A DNA stretch of 64,000 nucleotides from Juglans regia (Eukaryota; Streptophyta; Magnoliopsida; Fagales; Juglandaceae), in contig NC_049915.1 of the NCBI RefSeq assembly GCF_001411555.2, positions 15,452,640 through 15,516,639 of the forward strand. The letters are read 5' to 3'. The notes beneath the pieces were generated by a model. It was not told where the DNA came from. It searched no databases and was given only the letters and a program-made list of their open reading frames with translations. The position numbers and the translations under genes are program-made. Of this stretch, positions 12,078 to 23,300 are shown in pieces (position 1 is the first letter of the stretch; every line of letters begins with the position of its first letter).

Positions 12078-12209
12078 GAGGAGGCAAGTTGTGATGTTGT
12101 TGACAGAAGATAGAGAGCACAGATGATGATATGCGCAATATGCATGGTTTTTGCATCTCACTCCTTTGTGCTCTCTATGCTTCTGTCATCACCTTAATTC
12201 AGCCCCTCA
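12078..12209 (+). ncRNA. MIR157: MIR156/157-family microRNA precursor
   Basis: The mature miRNA lies at 12100-12120. Its 21 nt begin TTGACAGAAG and end GATAGAGAGCAC, which I recognise as the miR157 form of the miR156 family. The opposite arm at about 12168-12191 reads GTGCTCTCTATGCTTCTGTCATC. It pairs with the mature strand along its length apart from one bulged G, giving a star strand of the usual type. The lower stem extends outward (GAGGAGGC...GTGATG against CATCACC...GCCCCTC), and the loop is about 47 nt, rich in GCAT. miR156/157 guides AGO1 to SPL transcription-factor mRNAs and keeps plants juvenile. A TATA box and CT-rich leader precede it. The downstream end of the transcript is not visible. 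The family call is secure; member numbering is not. Confidence 0.95.
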
Positions 12210-13650
12210 TCCCACTGATCCCATCTTTGATCACTCCTTTAATCAACTGCAGCATTACTTTGATTATATATATTATTTTCTTCCTCTTGAACATTGTTTT
12301 TGTCAATTATATATGACAGTTTTCGAAGCTGTACTAATATATATATGTTAGTGTTATGTATTTTTCCAGTTCGAATCAAGGAAGAGGCCAGAGAATTAGG
12401 CACTATTATTGAAGTGATCAGTAAGGTAATTGCCAATGATGATAGGTATGATTTGGGATCGATCATGTCTATTCCTAATTTGGCTAACATTTCTTAATAA
12501 AAAAACGAATTAAGAAGATGAAGTATGCATGACAGCATTATCATTCTGTGCTCAGATATTAAGATGTGATTCCTAAAGGGGAGGCACAACTTGCTTTGTG
12601 GGAGATAAGGAAAATGCACAAGGAAAGGAAGCTCCAAAGACAAAAGACATATGGGTCTAGCTGACACAGCCAAATTAAGTGGGCCTCACATTCAGGATCC
12701 ACCTGGAATTACAATTCTGCAGGTTGCAAATTTGCTGGAAAGTGTCATGTGCCTAATATGTATGAATAAGTTACATATATACCTTTATTCAAAACATGGC
12801 AATCTGATCTTGAATCGCCAAATAGCCCAAAATTGTTGAATCAGAATCCGATGATATAGACCCTAGCTAGATGCATGATCATTATGTGATCCTTTAACTT
12901 TTATAGAAATTTTTTCTGAGTTCCTAGAAATTATTGATTCCTTCTGACCCATGCATGATGATCTGTTGTAGATAAAAAGCTAAAAGAACATGGTGGACCA
13001 CCTGATCATAAAAATGGAATATTTATGCATGTTTCTTATGACAGATCATCAGAAAAATATATATAATCTGTTGCATGGAAAAGCTTTCCCTTCTGTTATA
13101 TGTCATGTTTGGAAGGCATGTATTTTCATTTTTCCTTACTGTTGACTGGTCAAATTCCAACTGCAAGTATCTTACTAGGCCGGATGATCTTCAATTAGCA
13201 TCCTTTTCCGTTTGGAATTTGAGAGAGAGATTATGACCGCGGCCCTTCACACACACACACACGACACACATGTATTTATGTTGAGTCACATATAGTCGAG
13301 CTAGCATTAAGAACTGCAGCTAGCATAATGCATCTAGCTAGGACAGCTGACTAGCTAGCTAAGGTCATGATCTAGGGCATGCATAAATGGAATGTGCTTG
13401 GATATATTATACCTAATCCACACACCACTTTGATCAGAACTAACCAAAAAACAAAAACTATCTAAAATTTTCTAGGATTGGTGACAAAATGTTTAGCAAA
13501 GAAAGAATATTGTTAGGGTTCGAAAAATTAGTCATAACTTTGCCATATGTCCACCACTTTACGTTCGTCACTGATTGGTTATCAAGTGATAATTTTTCTA
13601 AATAAATTAACAGGATTGAGATCATGGAATTACCATTAATTTGATATGTG
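12210..13650. other. Noncoding region downstream of the microRNA gene
   Basis: This may include the 3' part of the pri-miRNA, but no polyadenylation or splice signals could be assigned. The small open frames at 12131-12497 and 12651-12839 overlap or follow the hairpin and show no family resemblance. A short (CA)n run lies near 13250, and CTAGCTAG palindromes near 13320-13365. Confidence 0.5.
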
Positions 13651-13784
13651 GGTATCACTACAAGAATTGTTATGGAACTTTTTTTTTAATTTTTTTTTTT
13701 ACTTGGATCAGATCAAACTCCAAGAATCACTATAGTAATTTAACCTAATCAAAGTGATGGGAGGAATAGTGTAATAAAAAATAT

Positions 13785-14020
13785 AGAGTCGTGTTAGCGT
13801 GCCGCCCAGCTTTGACCGCTAGGCGTGCCTACTAGCACAAAGTTTCTTTTTTATTTTTATCTTTTTATCTTTTTTACATTTTTTTAATATATTTTAATAT
13901 TTTTAAAAAAATATAACAATAGACTAAAAATTACTTTCTTAATCATTAAATAAAAAAATTAAATACATGAACAATCAAAATGAAAAGGCAAATTCAGGCA
14001 GTATATATACTAGCATTTTC
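13785..14020. repeat. Degenerate MITE-like repeat (second copy)
   Basis: It contains GCCGCCCAGC, GACCGCTAGGCG and a T-rich tract with CATTTTTTTAATATATTT, then TTACTTTCTTAATCATTAAAT. This order is shared with 10.29-10.52 kb. The termini GTGTTAGCGTGCC and GTATATATACTAGCA are only weakly complementary. It is probably an old small DNA transposon. Confidence 0.45.
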
Positions 14021-14029
14021 TAAAAGAGC

Positions 14030-14205
14030 AATGCTAGGTACAGTCCCCACTTGGGGACTGCATGTGCAGGCCTAGGCTATTTTAACTTTAAAATTTTGTA
14101 AAGTTACAAAATTATCCCTCCTAAAATAATGTTTTCTCTTATTTAAGCATGTGCCTGCACATGCAGTCCCCACTTCAGGACTGCAAATAGAATTTCTCTT
14201 TCTAA
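14030..14205. mobile_element. Small MITE with long inverted repeats (CAGTCCCCAC ends)
   Basis: The left end reads GCTAGGTACAGTCCCCACTT and continues to GGGGACTGCATGTGCAGGC; the right end is its complement (GCCTGCACATGCAGTCCCCA, then CTTCAGGACTGCAAATAG). Inverted arms of about 45 bp surround a ~75-bp AT-rich centre. Each arm also holds an internal palindrome (CAGTCCCCA...GGGGACTG). Transcribed, it would fold into a strong hairpin. Confidence 0.75.
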
Positions 14206-14209
14206 AAAT

Positions 14210-15580
14210 ATATATTCTATTTGCATGGGGTCAGGGTGTACCTCTGGTTAGTCATCAAAAGAAAAACCCAACTACTGTTCCCACATCAGAGTTAGAACTC
14301 AACCAACTTAATTTGGTAGTTTGAGCTCAAATATCTCCACTTTTAAGTGGTGCTATAGTACTACTCGAAGCAGAAGTTCAAATATTCTCCTTACTGTGGC
14401 TGGTGGGAGCAGAACTCACCAAATTTGGCCATAATGCTCCAATCAATCACATCTTTGGGCTAAGGTGACCAGTGACCACCTCATCTTTCAAGGGAAAGAA
14501 AAGCCAAGTTAAGAGAGTGCCTGTATATGAGGATCTGAATCAGATGATGTTAAGTTGTCAGATTGTACGTTGACTATGCTAAAATACCTTGAGGTGACAA
14601 ATCAGCATAAAGGTGGCAAGAAATTATGATCTTTTCTTGATTGGGACAATTTTAGACACGTTTCGATATTTTATCCATAACTTTGATTACGAATATCAGA
14701 ATGGCGCATATGACTCCAATTTGTAAAGCTCTTTTTGGCGCACACGTCGTGGGCACCCAGCTACACTCAGTGTGCATCAATTTCAAGGCCAAATTTCTAC
14801 TATTTTTTCCTCTGCATTCTTATTTTTAGTTAGTTTTTACCTTCATGGTAATATTTCATTTAATGTTTAGGAAGTGATTCTAAACTCGATTTGGGCCTGA
14901 TTTTTTGCAGATTACTTTTTTTTATTACGTATTTAATTTTGGTATAATTATTGAGATTTTTCTATTTTTGATAAAATTCTGATACGGTCAATTTTCAGTT
15001 ATTACAACCCAGCTTGTGGGTTGACGGAACCATTACTAAATTTTGATAATTTTAAATTGAACATCAGAGGCATTTCTCTATATTTTTGGGCGATTTTCTT
15101 GTTTGATTTCCTGTGAATTATCTATTGAAACTAACTTGCAGAAAAATCACTATTTTGTCCGGCATCATCATGCATGCGATCAATCTTAGTTCCATTTATT
15201 ATCCACCATAAAAATCAAGTCTCCTATGATCATTCTAGTCTAGGATATTGCAGTCTTGCAGCTAAACTCACGAACCTTTCATCCAAAACTAGCCAAAGAA
15301 AGAAAGCACTCTTAACGCAGGAGTATGACGTTTGAGGGTATTAATTTACTTTTGATCTTGACTTCTGATCAGAAATTACCCAACTGATTATCACGAACTC
15401 ATCAGTTGGAGCAAAGCAAAGTTCCATACATATGATTTTTTTCGAAAGAGGGGATTGCGCTGATGAAAATATATCTGCATAGACTTTGCTCTTTTTGGCT
15501 GGTGGCTGACATGTTTTATGGCCCTCCATGTTGTGCATACTTTTTCCTTTTTTTTTTCTCTGCTACGTACGTACATGCAC
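14210..15580. other. Noncoding interval
   Basis: No gene, RNA or clear transposon terminus was recognised. The small minus-strand frames near 15341-15576 show no family resemblance. Confidence 0.45.
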
Positions 15581-15583
15581 CAT

Positions 15584-15648
15584 TCTTCCTCTTCCTCTTC
15601 CTCTTCCTCTTCCTCTTCCTTTTCCTTTTCCTTTTCCTTTTCCTTTTA
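15584..15648. repeat. (CTTCCT)n / (CTTTTC)n microsatellite
   Basis: Hexamer-type pyrimidine repeats: about five CTTCCT units followed by about five CCTTTT units. The open frame through it (alternating FL) is only the repeat translated. Confidence 0.9.
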
Positions 15649-15951
15649 ATCAATGATCTTTTTGGGAGTATTTGACAATAGCACAAAAGTCATAATGGTA
15701 TGGATAACCTGGCCAGGCCCTTGTTGGACATATAGATATTGGTTCCACTGCAGAGTTGAGTAGTTTATTGGATTTGATAATTCTATATTTGTTTAGATAA
15801 TGAAAATAATATTCAGATGAATATATGGTTCCATAAGTAAATTTTAATAAAAATTTCTAAATCAAAGAAAAATGGAAGCAATTCATAGTGTAACTCTTAA
15901 CATTCATGTGTTTGACAGCAAAATTGCCCATTAATTAGGTTTCCTTAGTCC

Positions 15952-16150
15952 TCGTTCACTTTTACAAAACTTTTCATCTAATCTCATCTCTTATCATCTA
16001 ATCATTATAATTTTCTCAAATTTTTACATAAAATATAGTAAATAATTCAACTTTTTCAAATCTAAAAATAAAAATAATATTAAGAAAATATATTCTAATA
16101 ATATTTTATTTAATTTTCAATTTTTATCTCAACTCATTTCATCTGCGATC
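15952..16150. mobile_element. GAGATGAG-family MITE at the left edge of duplication unit 1
   Basis: It reads TTTTCATCTAATCTCATCTC at the left, has a complementary-type right end CTCAACTCATTTCATCTGC, and its AT-rich core has AACTTTTTCAAAT. The same copy sits at the start of unit 2 (25510-25708), so it was present before the duplication or lies at its breakpoint. Confidence 0.6.
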
Positions 16151-16800
16151 AACCATTTAATTAGCTAGCCATATGGGCAAGGGAAATTAGCTTAATATAT
16201 CCTTAGCCAATTGCAACAACATTTATGCTAATAAAAAAACTCTGGTGCCAAGGATGGATGACAATTCATAGAATGTGGACCTCTGCAAATTGCCATGGAG
16301 TACTAAATCCATCAGGCTTTGAACAGAAATCCCATTATTGATGGCAGAAGTTGTTGAGCACCATGCATCTTGGCGCTTATCCTTGGAACTTGGCAGCTTG
16401 GTGGCACATTAATTGTAAATGATGGTCCCTCTCTGCATATAATGACTGTTCCCACTTCTCATCACCTGAATACTTTCTGTGGAGAAATCCCATTATTGAT
16501 GGTAGAGATTGTTGAGCACATCTTGGCACTCACATCCTTTGGATTTTTGGTGGGACACTACTAATTGGGTGATCTGCTCAATTTGAATCAGAGTTCAATG
16601 CATGACTACTGCTATATGACTGGTCCCTCAATATTAATGCAATATATAAGTGAACATTCCGACCACCAATACATTGGTTGGCACATTCGTTGCATTAATA
16701 TGAAAATGGATTAGGTTTTCCATTTTGAAAAATGTTATATATATACTATATCTTCATCTCATGACTCATATCCTACTGATATAATGATATGACAATATTA

Positions 16801-16980
16801 GAGAAATGATATTTGTAGTGCGCAAACACCGCACATTCATATTAAAAAAAAAAAAAAACAAAGTAAGTATTTAATATAAGATCTATATGAAAAAATTAAT
16901 TTTTTAATAGTAGACCTACTTTTTTTTTCAAAAAAAGTGTGTGGCGCTTATAAAACCTATGACTGTATCTAGCATTACTC
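16801..16980. mobile_element. MITE with GAG(A/T)AATG(A/C)TA ends, unit 1 copy a
   Basis: The left end GAGAAATGATATTTGTAG matches the complement of the right end, GAGTAATGCTAGATACAG. The interior has TGCGCAAAC and GTGTGTGGCGCTTATA and is ~180 bp. It belongs to the same family as 17931-18102 on the other side of the DUF599 exon 2. Flanks ATGACAATAT and ATGACATTAT suggest an imperfect ~9-10 bp duplication. Confidence 0.6.
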
Positions 16981-17330
16981 ATGACATTATCTATCAACTA
17001 TTGGATTTGCTATTTCAAAAAATAAGAGTACATCATCCACGTGGCATAATTTGATTTAGAAAATTTTAAATTTTACAAATCAAATTATATCATCCAGTTG
17101 GCGTTTTGTTAATGAAATTACAAGCCTGCATATATACATAACAAGAGTTCCCGATCTGAAGTTTTCAAATACATTTTCTAACCAAAAGAATCACACACAC
17201 AGACATATCTCCATAAATAATTCTACAACCATACATGATACATTAATAGCTATCTTAAATTCTAACAAACATTTACTAATTACAACATTGGGTAGTTTTC
17301 AACAGAGTTAATTTAGGTTGATCAACCATC

Positions 17331-20300
17331 TTATTCCACAACGTTGCTGCTACTGTCTTGTTTCATTGACTGCAAATGAAGATGGCGTGTAAAACTGGTA
17401 GTAGTGTCCAAGAAATACAGAAGAACTGACATTAGGCAACAACAAGCAAACATGGGAATTGGCCCAAAAATCCAGAGGAAGAGAGGGAATGACAAGTAGT
17501 ATGCTCGCAATCCGAGGGACCAAAAGTAGCTTCCTCGATTCAAGTTTCTTGCTACATACTCAATGGCCTGACTATTGTTTTTTAAATTAGACACAGTGGA
17601 CAATAAGCTTACATGGGCGTAGTATCTAATGGATTCCACATTGAAAAGGAAGGCAAGAAGGTAACAAAGCAAGATGCAAAGGTACTTGATTGAAGAGATC
17701 AAGGAAGTCTGATTGCCATAAACCAGTTTTGAAGATATGTTGCTAGGATCTGATGTGCTACTGACAAAAACACCGATTAGTGAACTTAGAGTAATTGCTG
17801 CTGTTGCTAATAGTGTAGATGCCATTATGTTGTTGAGAATTGTTTGAACTGCCAAAACACCATTCTTCAAGGGGTCCTGAAAAGAATGTATTGGAGTTAC
17901 TTCTCAAAACTAAAGGACTAATACTTAAAAGAGTAATGCTACATACAGCCGTGGAGTATCCAAGCGACATATAGTCACATTGAAAAAACAGTGTGGTCTA
18001 CTATTAAAAAATTAATTTCTTTCATGTGGATCCGTATTTATTCATTTTTTTCAAAGTGATTGTACGTCGTTTGCGCACTCACGATTGCAACTATTATTTC
18101 TCATACTTAAATGCTAACATCCATTCTAAAACAAAAGTTATCTAGAATGCTTCTTTTAAGTAGGTTGACGTTATCTATAATACTATGCACTTGCTAATGT
18201 CAGCTTTCAGAAAAGTAATATTGGAATGAAATATCTAAATCATTGGATTGAAATTGAAAGAGTTTTATGTGAGCCAAAGTGATTTTTACAGCAAATTATT
18301 CTCCAAGAACACACCTGCACTCATAATTATCAAACCTCTAGTAGATTGCAGGTAAATTCATCTTTATCATCAACAGAGAACACACAGCTTGCACTCATGA
18401 AGTAGGGAACATTTTCTCATGATTCTGTTTGACTCCTTAAAAATTTCAGCATATGATATTAATCATCTGCACATCTCCTTTTATTCTCGATCATTGTTTC
18501 AATTAGATGCAATGAATTATGAATTGCCCATAAACTGTCATGAATGACAAAATTTGATAATTATCTTAAGAAATGCAAGTTAAGATAAATTCCTTTTCTA
18601 ACATCTAGGATTAGCATCCAAGATCAATTTTCTTTTTTCATTCTAGGATTTCCATTCAACTATGGTTGGTAAAATCAACTGAACATTAATTTAGCCCCGT
18701 GAAAATCCATTAAGGCCTCATCTAAAATCTTCTTTTATTGCAAAGGAAACTCTTACATCAGATTGGTCATAATGAGTTTCCCTACCTTTATTATTTATTT
18801 CCTTTCTCCTATAGAAATCCCAACTGGCTCCCATTCCAGCAAGCAAGGCGTAAAGTTTACATGTTGTTTCTTCTTTATCTACAACAATTACAATTGGCTT
18901 CCAACACCAATATATGAAACTACTAGGCACTATCTTTGGTGGTTTATTAGTGCTTTTCTTTCCTCCCTGGGAGACTGATCATAAGTCTTACACCAATAAT
19001 ATCAACAGTAATTCAAAAGTTGTTTCTTCTATTGTGCCCTATCTATATACCCAACATCATTTATTAGGACATATTCAGCAATTTCTTCTAAATGGTCTCT
19101 GTTTCACAAGAACAATACTGATGAGCACCATTCCTACGATTTCAAGCCAAACATAAATAACTCTATCCCCAAACAGAGAAACCATCATTTTTTAATCATA
19201 CTGCACACTTCAAAAAAACCCAAAGATCTACTCCCTTTAATAGTTGCATATACCAAATTGCAAATGGGTATTGTTATTTGCTTTTGTTGTTTTGTTTTGG
19301 TTTTTGTATGGCTAGAGTTTGAAAATACGAAAGAATGGCGCATGATGATGGGTGGTTTGGATGCTCATTCATGAATTAAATAGTAAATAAAGCATATGAA
19401 ACAAGATGTGATTTGGCATAAAAGCTTATATCCACGGGCAATTGGGGGCAAACCTACTATGTCTAATGCTTTGTATAGTCTCTCATGGCCTCACATATCT
19501 CTCAATACACTGGAGAAAGTTTTGGGTTTTGAGAGAGGGTGAAGAAGACACATTTCCTCTAGAGAGAGAGGATCTTATAGGCCTCCATGCATAAAGGAGA
19601 TTTGCCTAAAATCTATAGAGATCCTCTCCTTAATTTAACCGAGCTTTATTTTCTTCGTTAGAGTAGTTGATTTTGACATCCTTTATGTCACTTTCACCTT
19701 TTTCTTGGCTGAATCAACTTCCCTTTGTTTTGTCTCTTCCTTCACTAGCTAGTGGTAATTTTTTCCAGTGGGTTGAGCCTAGTTCATTTCATACGCAACA
19801 AATGTCTTCGATTCTTAAGGTCAACTTACCCAACAAGAAGATCTTAAGAATCTTCAAGTTAATAATAATAGATATGGTCTATGAAAGTTTTAGAAAGATA
19901 AATTTTGGGAACTTGTTCCTGGTTATTCGCTGTTATGTGATGCAACGAAGATCTTCGAGGGAGAACCTCGAGGAGACATGTAAATCCTAGTAAGGGCCTC
20001 TGAGGATGTGCCTCTAGGACGCTTGTTTGTGTGAGCGTATATACGCCAACCGAGCGCACTGATGGTCGTGTGTGATTGTTTATTGTTAGCGAACATCGTA
20101 AAAGGCACGTATTTTTGTATTTGAGATTGTTTTTTTTTTTTTTTGGGGTCAAGTGGACGTTGTGCCTTCTTGAAACGATTTCGCATGGGTGTTGTTATTT
20201 TGGCATTAAGGTTAGAGTTTGTTTGTTGTAACCAACACTTAAGTAGGCAGGGGGCTCGTCGACTCATTTCTAGAGGTAACCCACACGAAGCGATTCAGGA

Positions 20301-23300
20301 GCCCGGAAGCTCGTTCTCGATAGTAACCTACTAGTGGCAGTTATGGCGAGAGTGTTAGCCTTGATCGCATGCATGTTGCTAACATTTCTTGCTGAGGTAG
20401 CGAGAGTGTTGCTCGACTGCTTTGCTGAAGTGCGAGTGTTAGCCCTAACCGCGTGCACATCGCTAACAATCGACTTTGTAAGTGGGCAGAAGGATTGTTG
20501 GACTGCACTGCTATAATAGAAGGATTGCTTAACCACGTTGCTGAGGTGCTAGTGTTAGCCCCGATTGAATGCGAGTTGCTAACACTTGACTTTGTCAGTG
20601 GGGGGAGGATTGATTGACTGCTCTATTGTGGCAGGAGGCATACTCAACCGTGTTCTATGGTGCAAGGTCTGAGTGCTTGAGTTCAGAAGCGCTAGCTATT
20701 CTGAGAAGCTTTCTCCAAAAACCAAATTGGTTAATATAAGTAATCCAAATCACAAGTTTGAAACTTGCAAACCTGAGCTATTTTGTTGGAGTGTGACGAG
20801 GGCTTGAGGTGCTCAGATGAGGCTTGAGGGCAACCTTGCTTTGGTAATAATGAAAATCTAGTGCGCCTGAGTGAGTGCTCTAGGGCAATCTATTTTGGTG
20901 AAAATAGGGTGATGAAGTGCCCAAGCATGGCTCAAGGGCAACCCCTTAGCTAGTGCTCCAAGCCAACCCTTGTTGCTCAAAAGAGCTTTGTAACTCAGGA
21001 AGAGCATTGGTTTTTAGGAAAATTTTATTGCTCGGAGAGTTCCCCTATTGAGCAAGAAGAGTGTTATGGGTTCGGGCGAGTGTTGTTCTGCATGTACCTC
21101 TGCTTTGTCGAAGATAAGGAGCTTATGTGCGCGAGTGGCACTCGAGAGCGCCTCCACAGTTGATTCTCTAGGTTAGGAGGTTGGTTCCTACCTTTTTTGT
21201 CTGAACTTACTTTTGGTCAATGCTAGCGAGCAAAGTGTGTTCCTGCTTATTCATCCATTTGGATTCTTATAAAATTTTGAGGAGTTTTGTGGGAAAAACC
21301 TCCAAAACCAAATTTGTTGGTACAAAGAAATTTAAATAGTAAGGTCTGAGAAGCAAACCAGGGTCATTTAGTCGCTACTTTAAGAGATTGTTCTCCACTA
21401 AGTATTTTTTCTTAGTGGAGATTGTTCACCATCAAATGATTTTTGTTGTGATTTTGCACCACTTGTGTTCTTGGGTCGAGCCTCATTACTCACTCACGAT
21501 TCTTGTCTCTCAGGGCAAGCATCATTTCTCGCCTCAGAATAATGTTGCTTAGAACTGGCTGGTGCTCGCCTTGCCTAACGCTCGAGGTGAGCATCATTAC
21601 TCCCTTAAGCTTTATTGCGCAAGCGGGCTAAGTGCCCGTCTTGCTTGAGCATCATTGCTCACTCGTGATGTGGACGAGCCGAGTGCTCACCACACCTTTT
21701 GCTTGGGGCGAGATCAATTACTAGCTTTGTGAGTTGCTCGAGGGCAAGTTTCATGTCTGCCCCTACAGTGGTGTGCATGGACATGCAGTGCACATCACTT
21801 GAAACTACAAATCACAAACAAACAGAGATTGATGAGGGACGTATCTTCGTGGTTGTTTTAGTGCACTTTCCTTTCTAATTTGGAACTCTATTCATTCTCT
21901 CTTCGTCTCATTCTTTCACCTACTGAAACTCCCAGGTAATAAGATTCATGTCAATTGTTCCAATAGAGTTATCAAAGATGCTGCCAGCGATCATTGTAGC
22001 AACCATACAACTTTTTTGTTAATAGAAACAGGAGCACCTTGCACATTGATAAAGCCATTCCTCATGCCACAACCAGCCCTTTAGACGCAGATCCACCACC
22101 GTAAAATGCTGCCAAATTGAGACTCCTCAACCCAACATGGTGGGAGCTCATCATCCTCGGTGATGCTTCACAATGTTGCCTCTTGGTTTCTGTTCCGGTG
22201 GCTTGTTGGTGGTTAAGCTCACAGTATCGATGGATGCTTAAGTGTGGGCTGCTTCAATGTGGTGCAATGGACATGTATGGTGCTTCTTATGTGGGGTGTT
22301 GCGATTTGAGGTGGTGGCGAGGTGCCCTGTCATCGTTTGTCAGCTAGGCATTGTTGGCATGCTTCCACAACGGGCGAGCAAAAGTTTGCTTTTCGTCGCA
22401 CGTACAGGGCACAGGTGTGAGCTTCATGCTCACCCTCTTGAATTTCTATAGAGGCAGACTCCTTGCCCGCCACTCTTGGTATGGTGGGCGAGATCTCACC
22501 CACCATGAATGCTCATGCGATCTCGCCTGGCGACTAGTTCTGTGTTCACTATTGGCAGCCAAACGACGATTTAAATGATTGTCTAGTTAATAACGGCGAG
22601 ATCATTACTCGCCATGGGAGTGGCGAGCTACGGTTGGCATGCTCAGTGCTTGCCCACTGTTTTCCTTGGGTGGTGTGCTCCTCGCATGCCAAGGGGAGTC
22701 CCTTGTGGTTGGCGGGCTACACTCCCGCCAGCCTTGCTTCGTCACTAATGTGGTGGTCAATAAACATGGCAGGCTACGAGCTCGCCATGGTGGCGACAGA
22801 AATTGCTAATTTCTGGGTCTTTCACAGTGATCCCTGCGCCTGCAAAATCCTTACGCGGCCACCTCCATGAGCGCAACTAGTGGGTGGTTTACCTGCTAGT
22901 TTTCAATGTGATGTGGCTCTACCATTGGCAATAAACCATCATCGATGCTCTTTGGTGTCTCTTGCTACAGACCCATGACTGCCAATGTCCCTACGCCACA
23001 GCTGGCGAGCGCTCAGTTGGCAGGCAATTTACCCACCAACTTTTGTCGCCCGTATATGTGCATGACACTTGGTCACGCCATGCATAAATTTCATTACTTT
23101 CTTCTCTTCCTTTTTTTTTTTTTTTTGAACAATGACTACCCTAATAAAAGAAATACTAGAGGAAAGGGAAAGGGGCATAAGAGATAAACTTATCTGCTTT
23201 TCTAAAGGAGGTCTTGTGAGCTAGATGATCGATCTCATAGATGGCTCCAAACTGTTATTGGTTTTCTTGTATGGTCAGAGTTCAATAATACGAATGAACA

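Noticed and set aside
12131..12497. Small + strand open frames of 61-67 codons over and after the miRNA hairpin
   Set aside because: They begin within the hairpin loop or use non-ATG starts, have no family resemblance, and the hairpin explains the sequence.
16370..16564. 64-codon frame repeated at 25896-26117
   Set aside because: Open partly because of a local 55-bp direct repeat; it differs in length between units and resembles no protein family.
18763..19156. Open frames of 71 and 80 codons, duplicated at 28166-28559
   Set aside because: They lie in the DUF599 intron, overlap each other in different frames and show no recognisable domain.
19801..19825. Possible tRNA primer-binding site after the 5' LTR
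   Set aside because: The sequence AATGTCTTCGATTC does not match the 3' end of any tRNA I can recall, such as the initiator Met site TGGTATCAGAGC.
22117..23187. Cluster of 60-80-codon + strand open frames (repeated at 31514-32584)
   Set aside because: They overlap in different frames in the GC-richer interior of the LTR element, lack any gag-pol motif, and are preserved between units only because the DNA is nearly identical.
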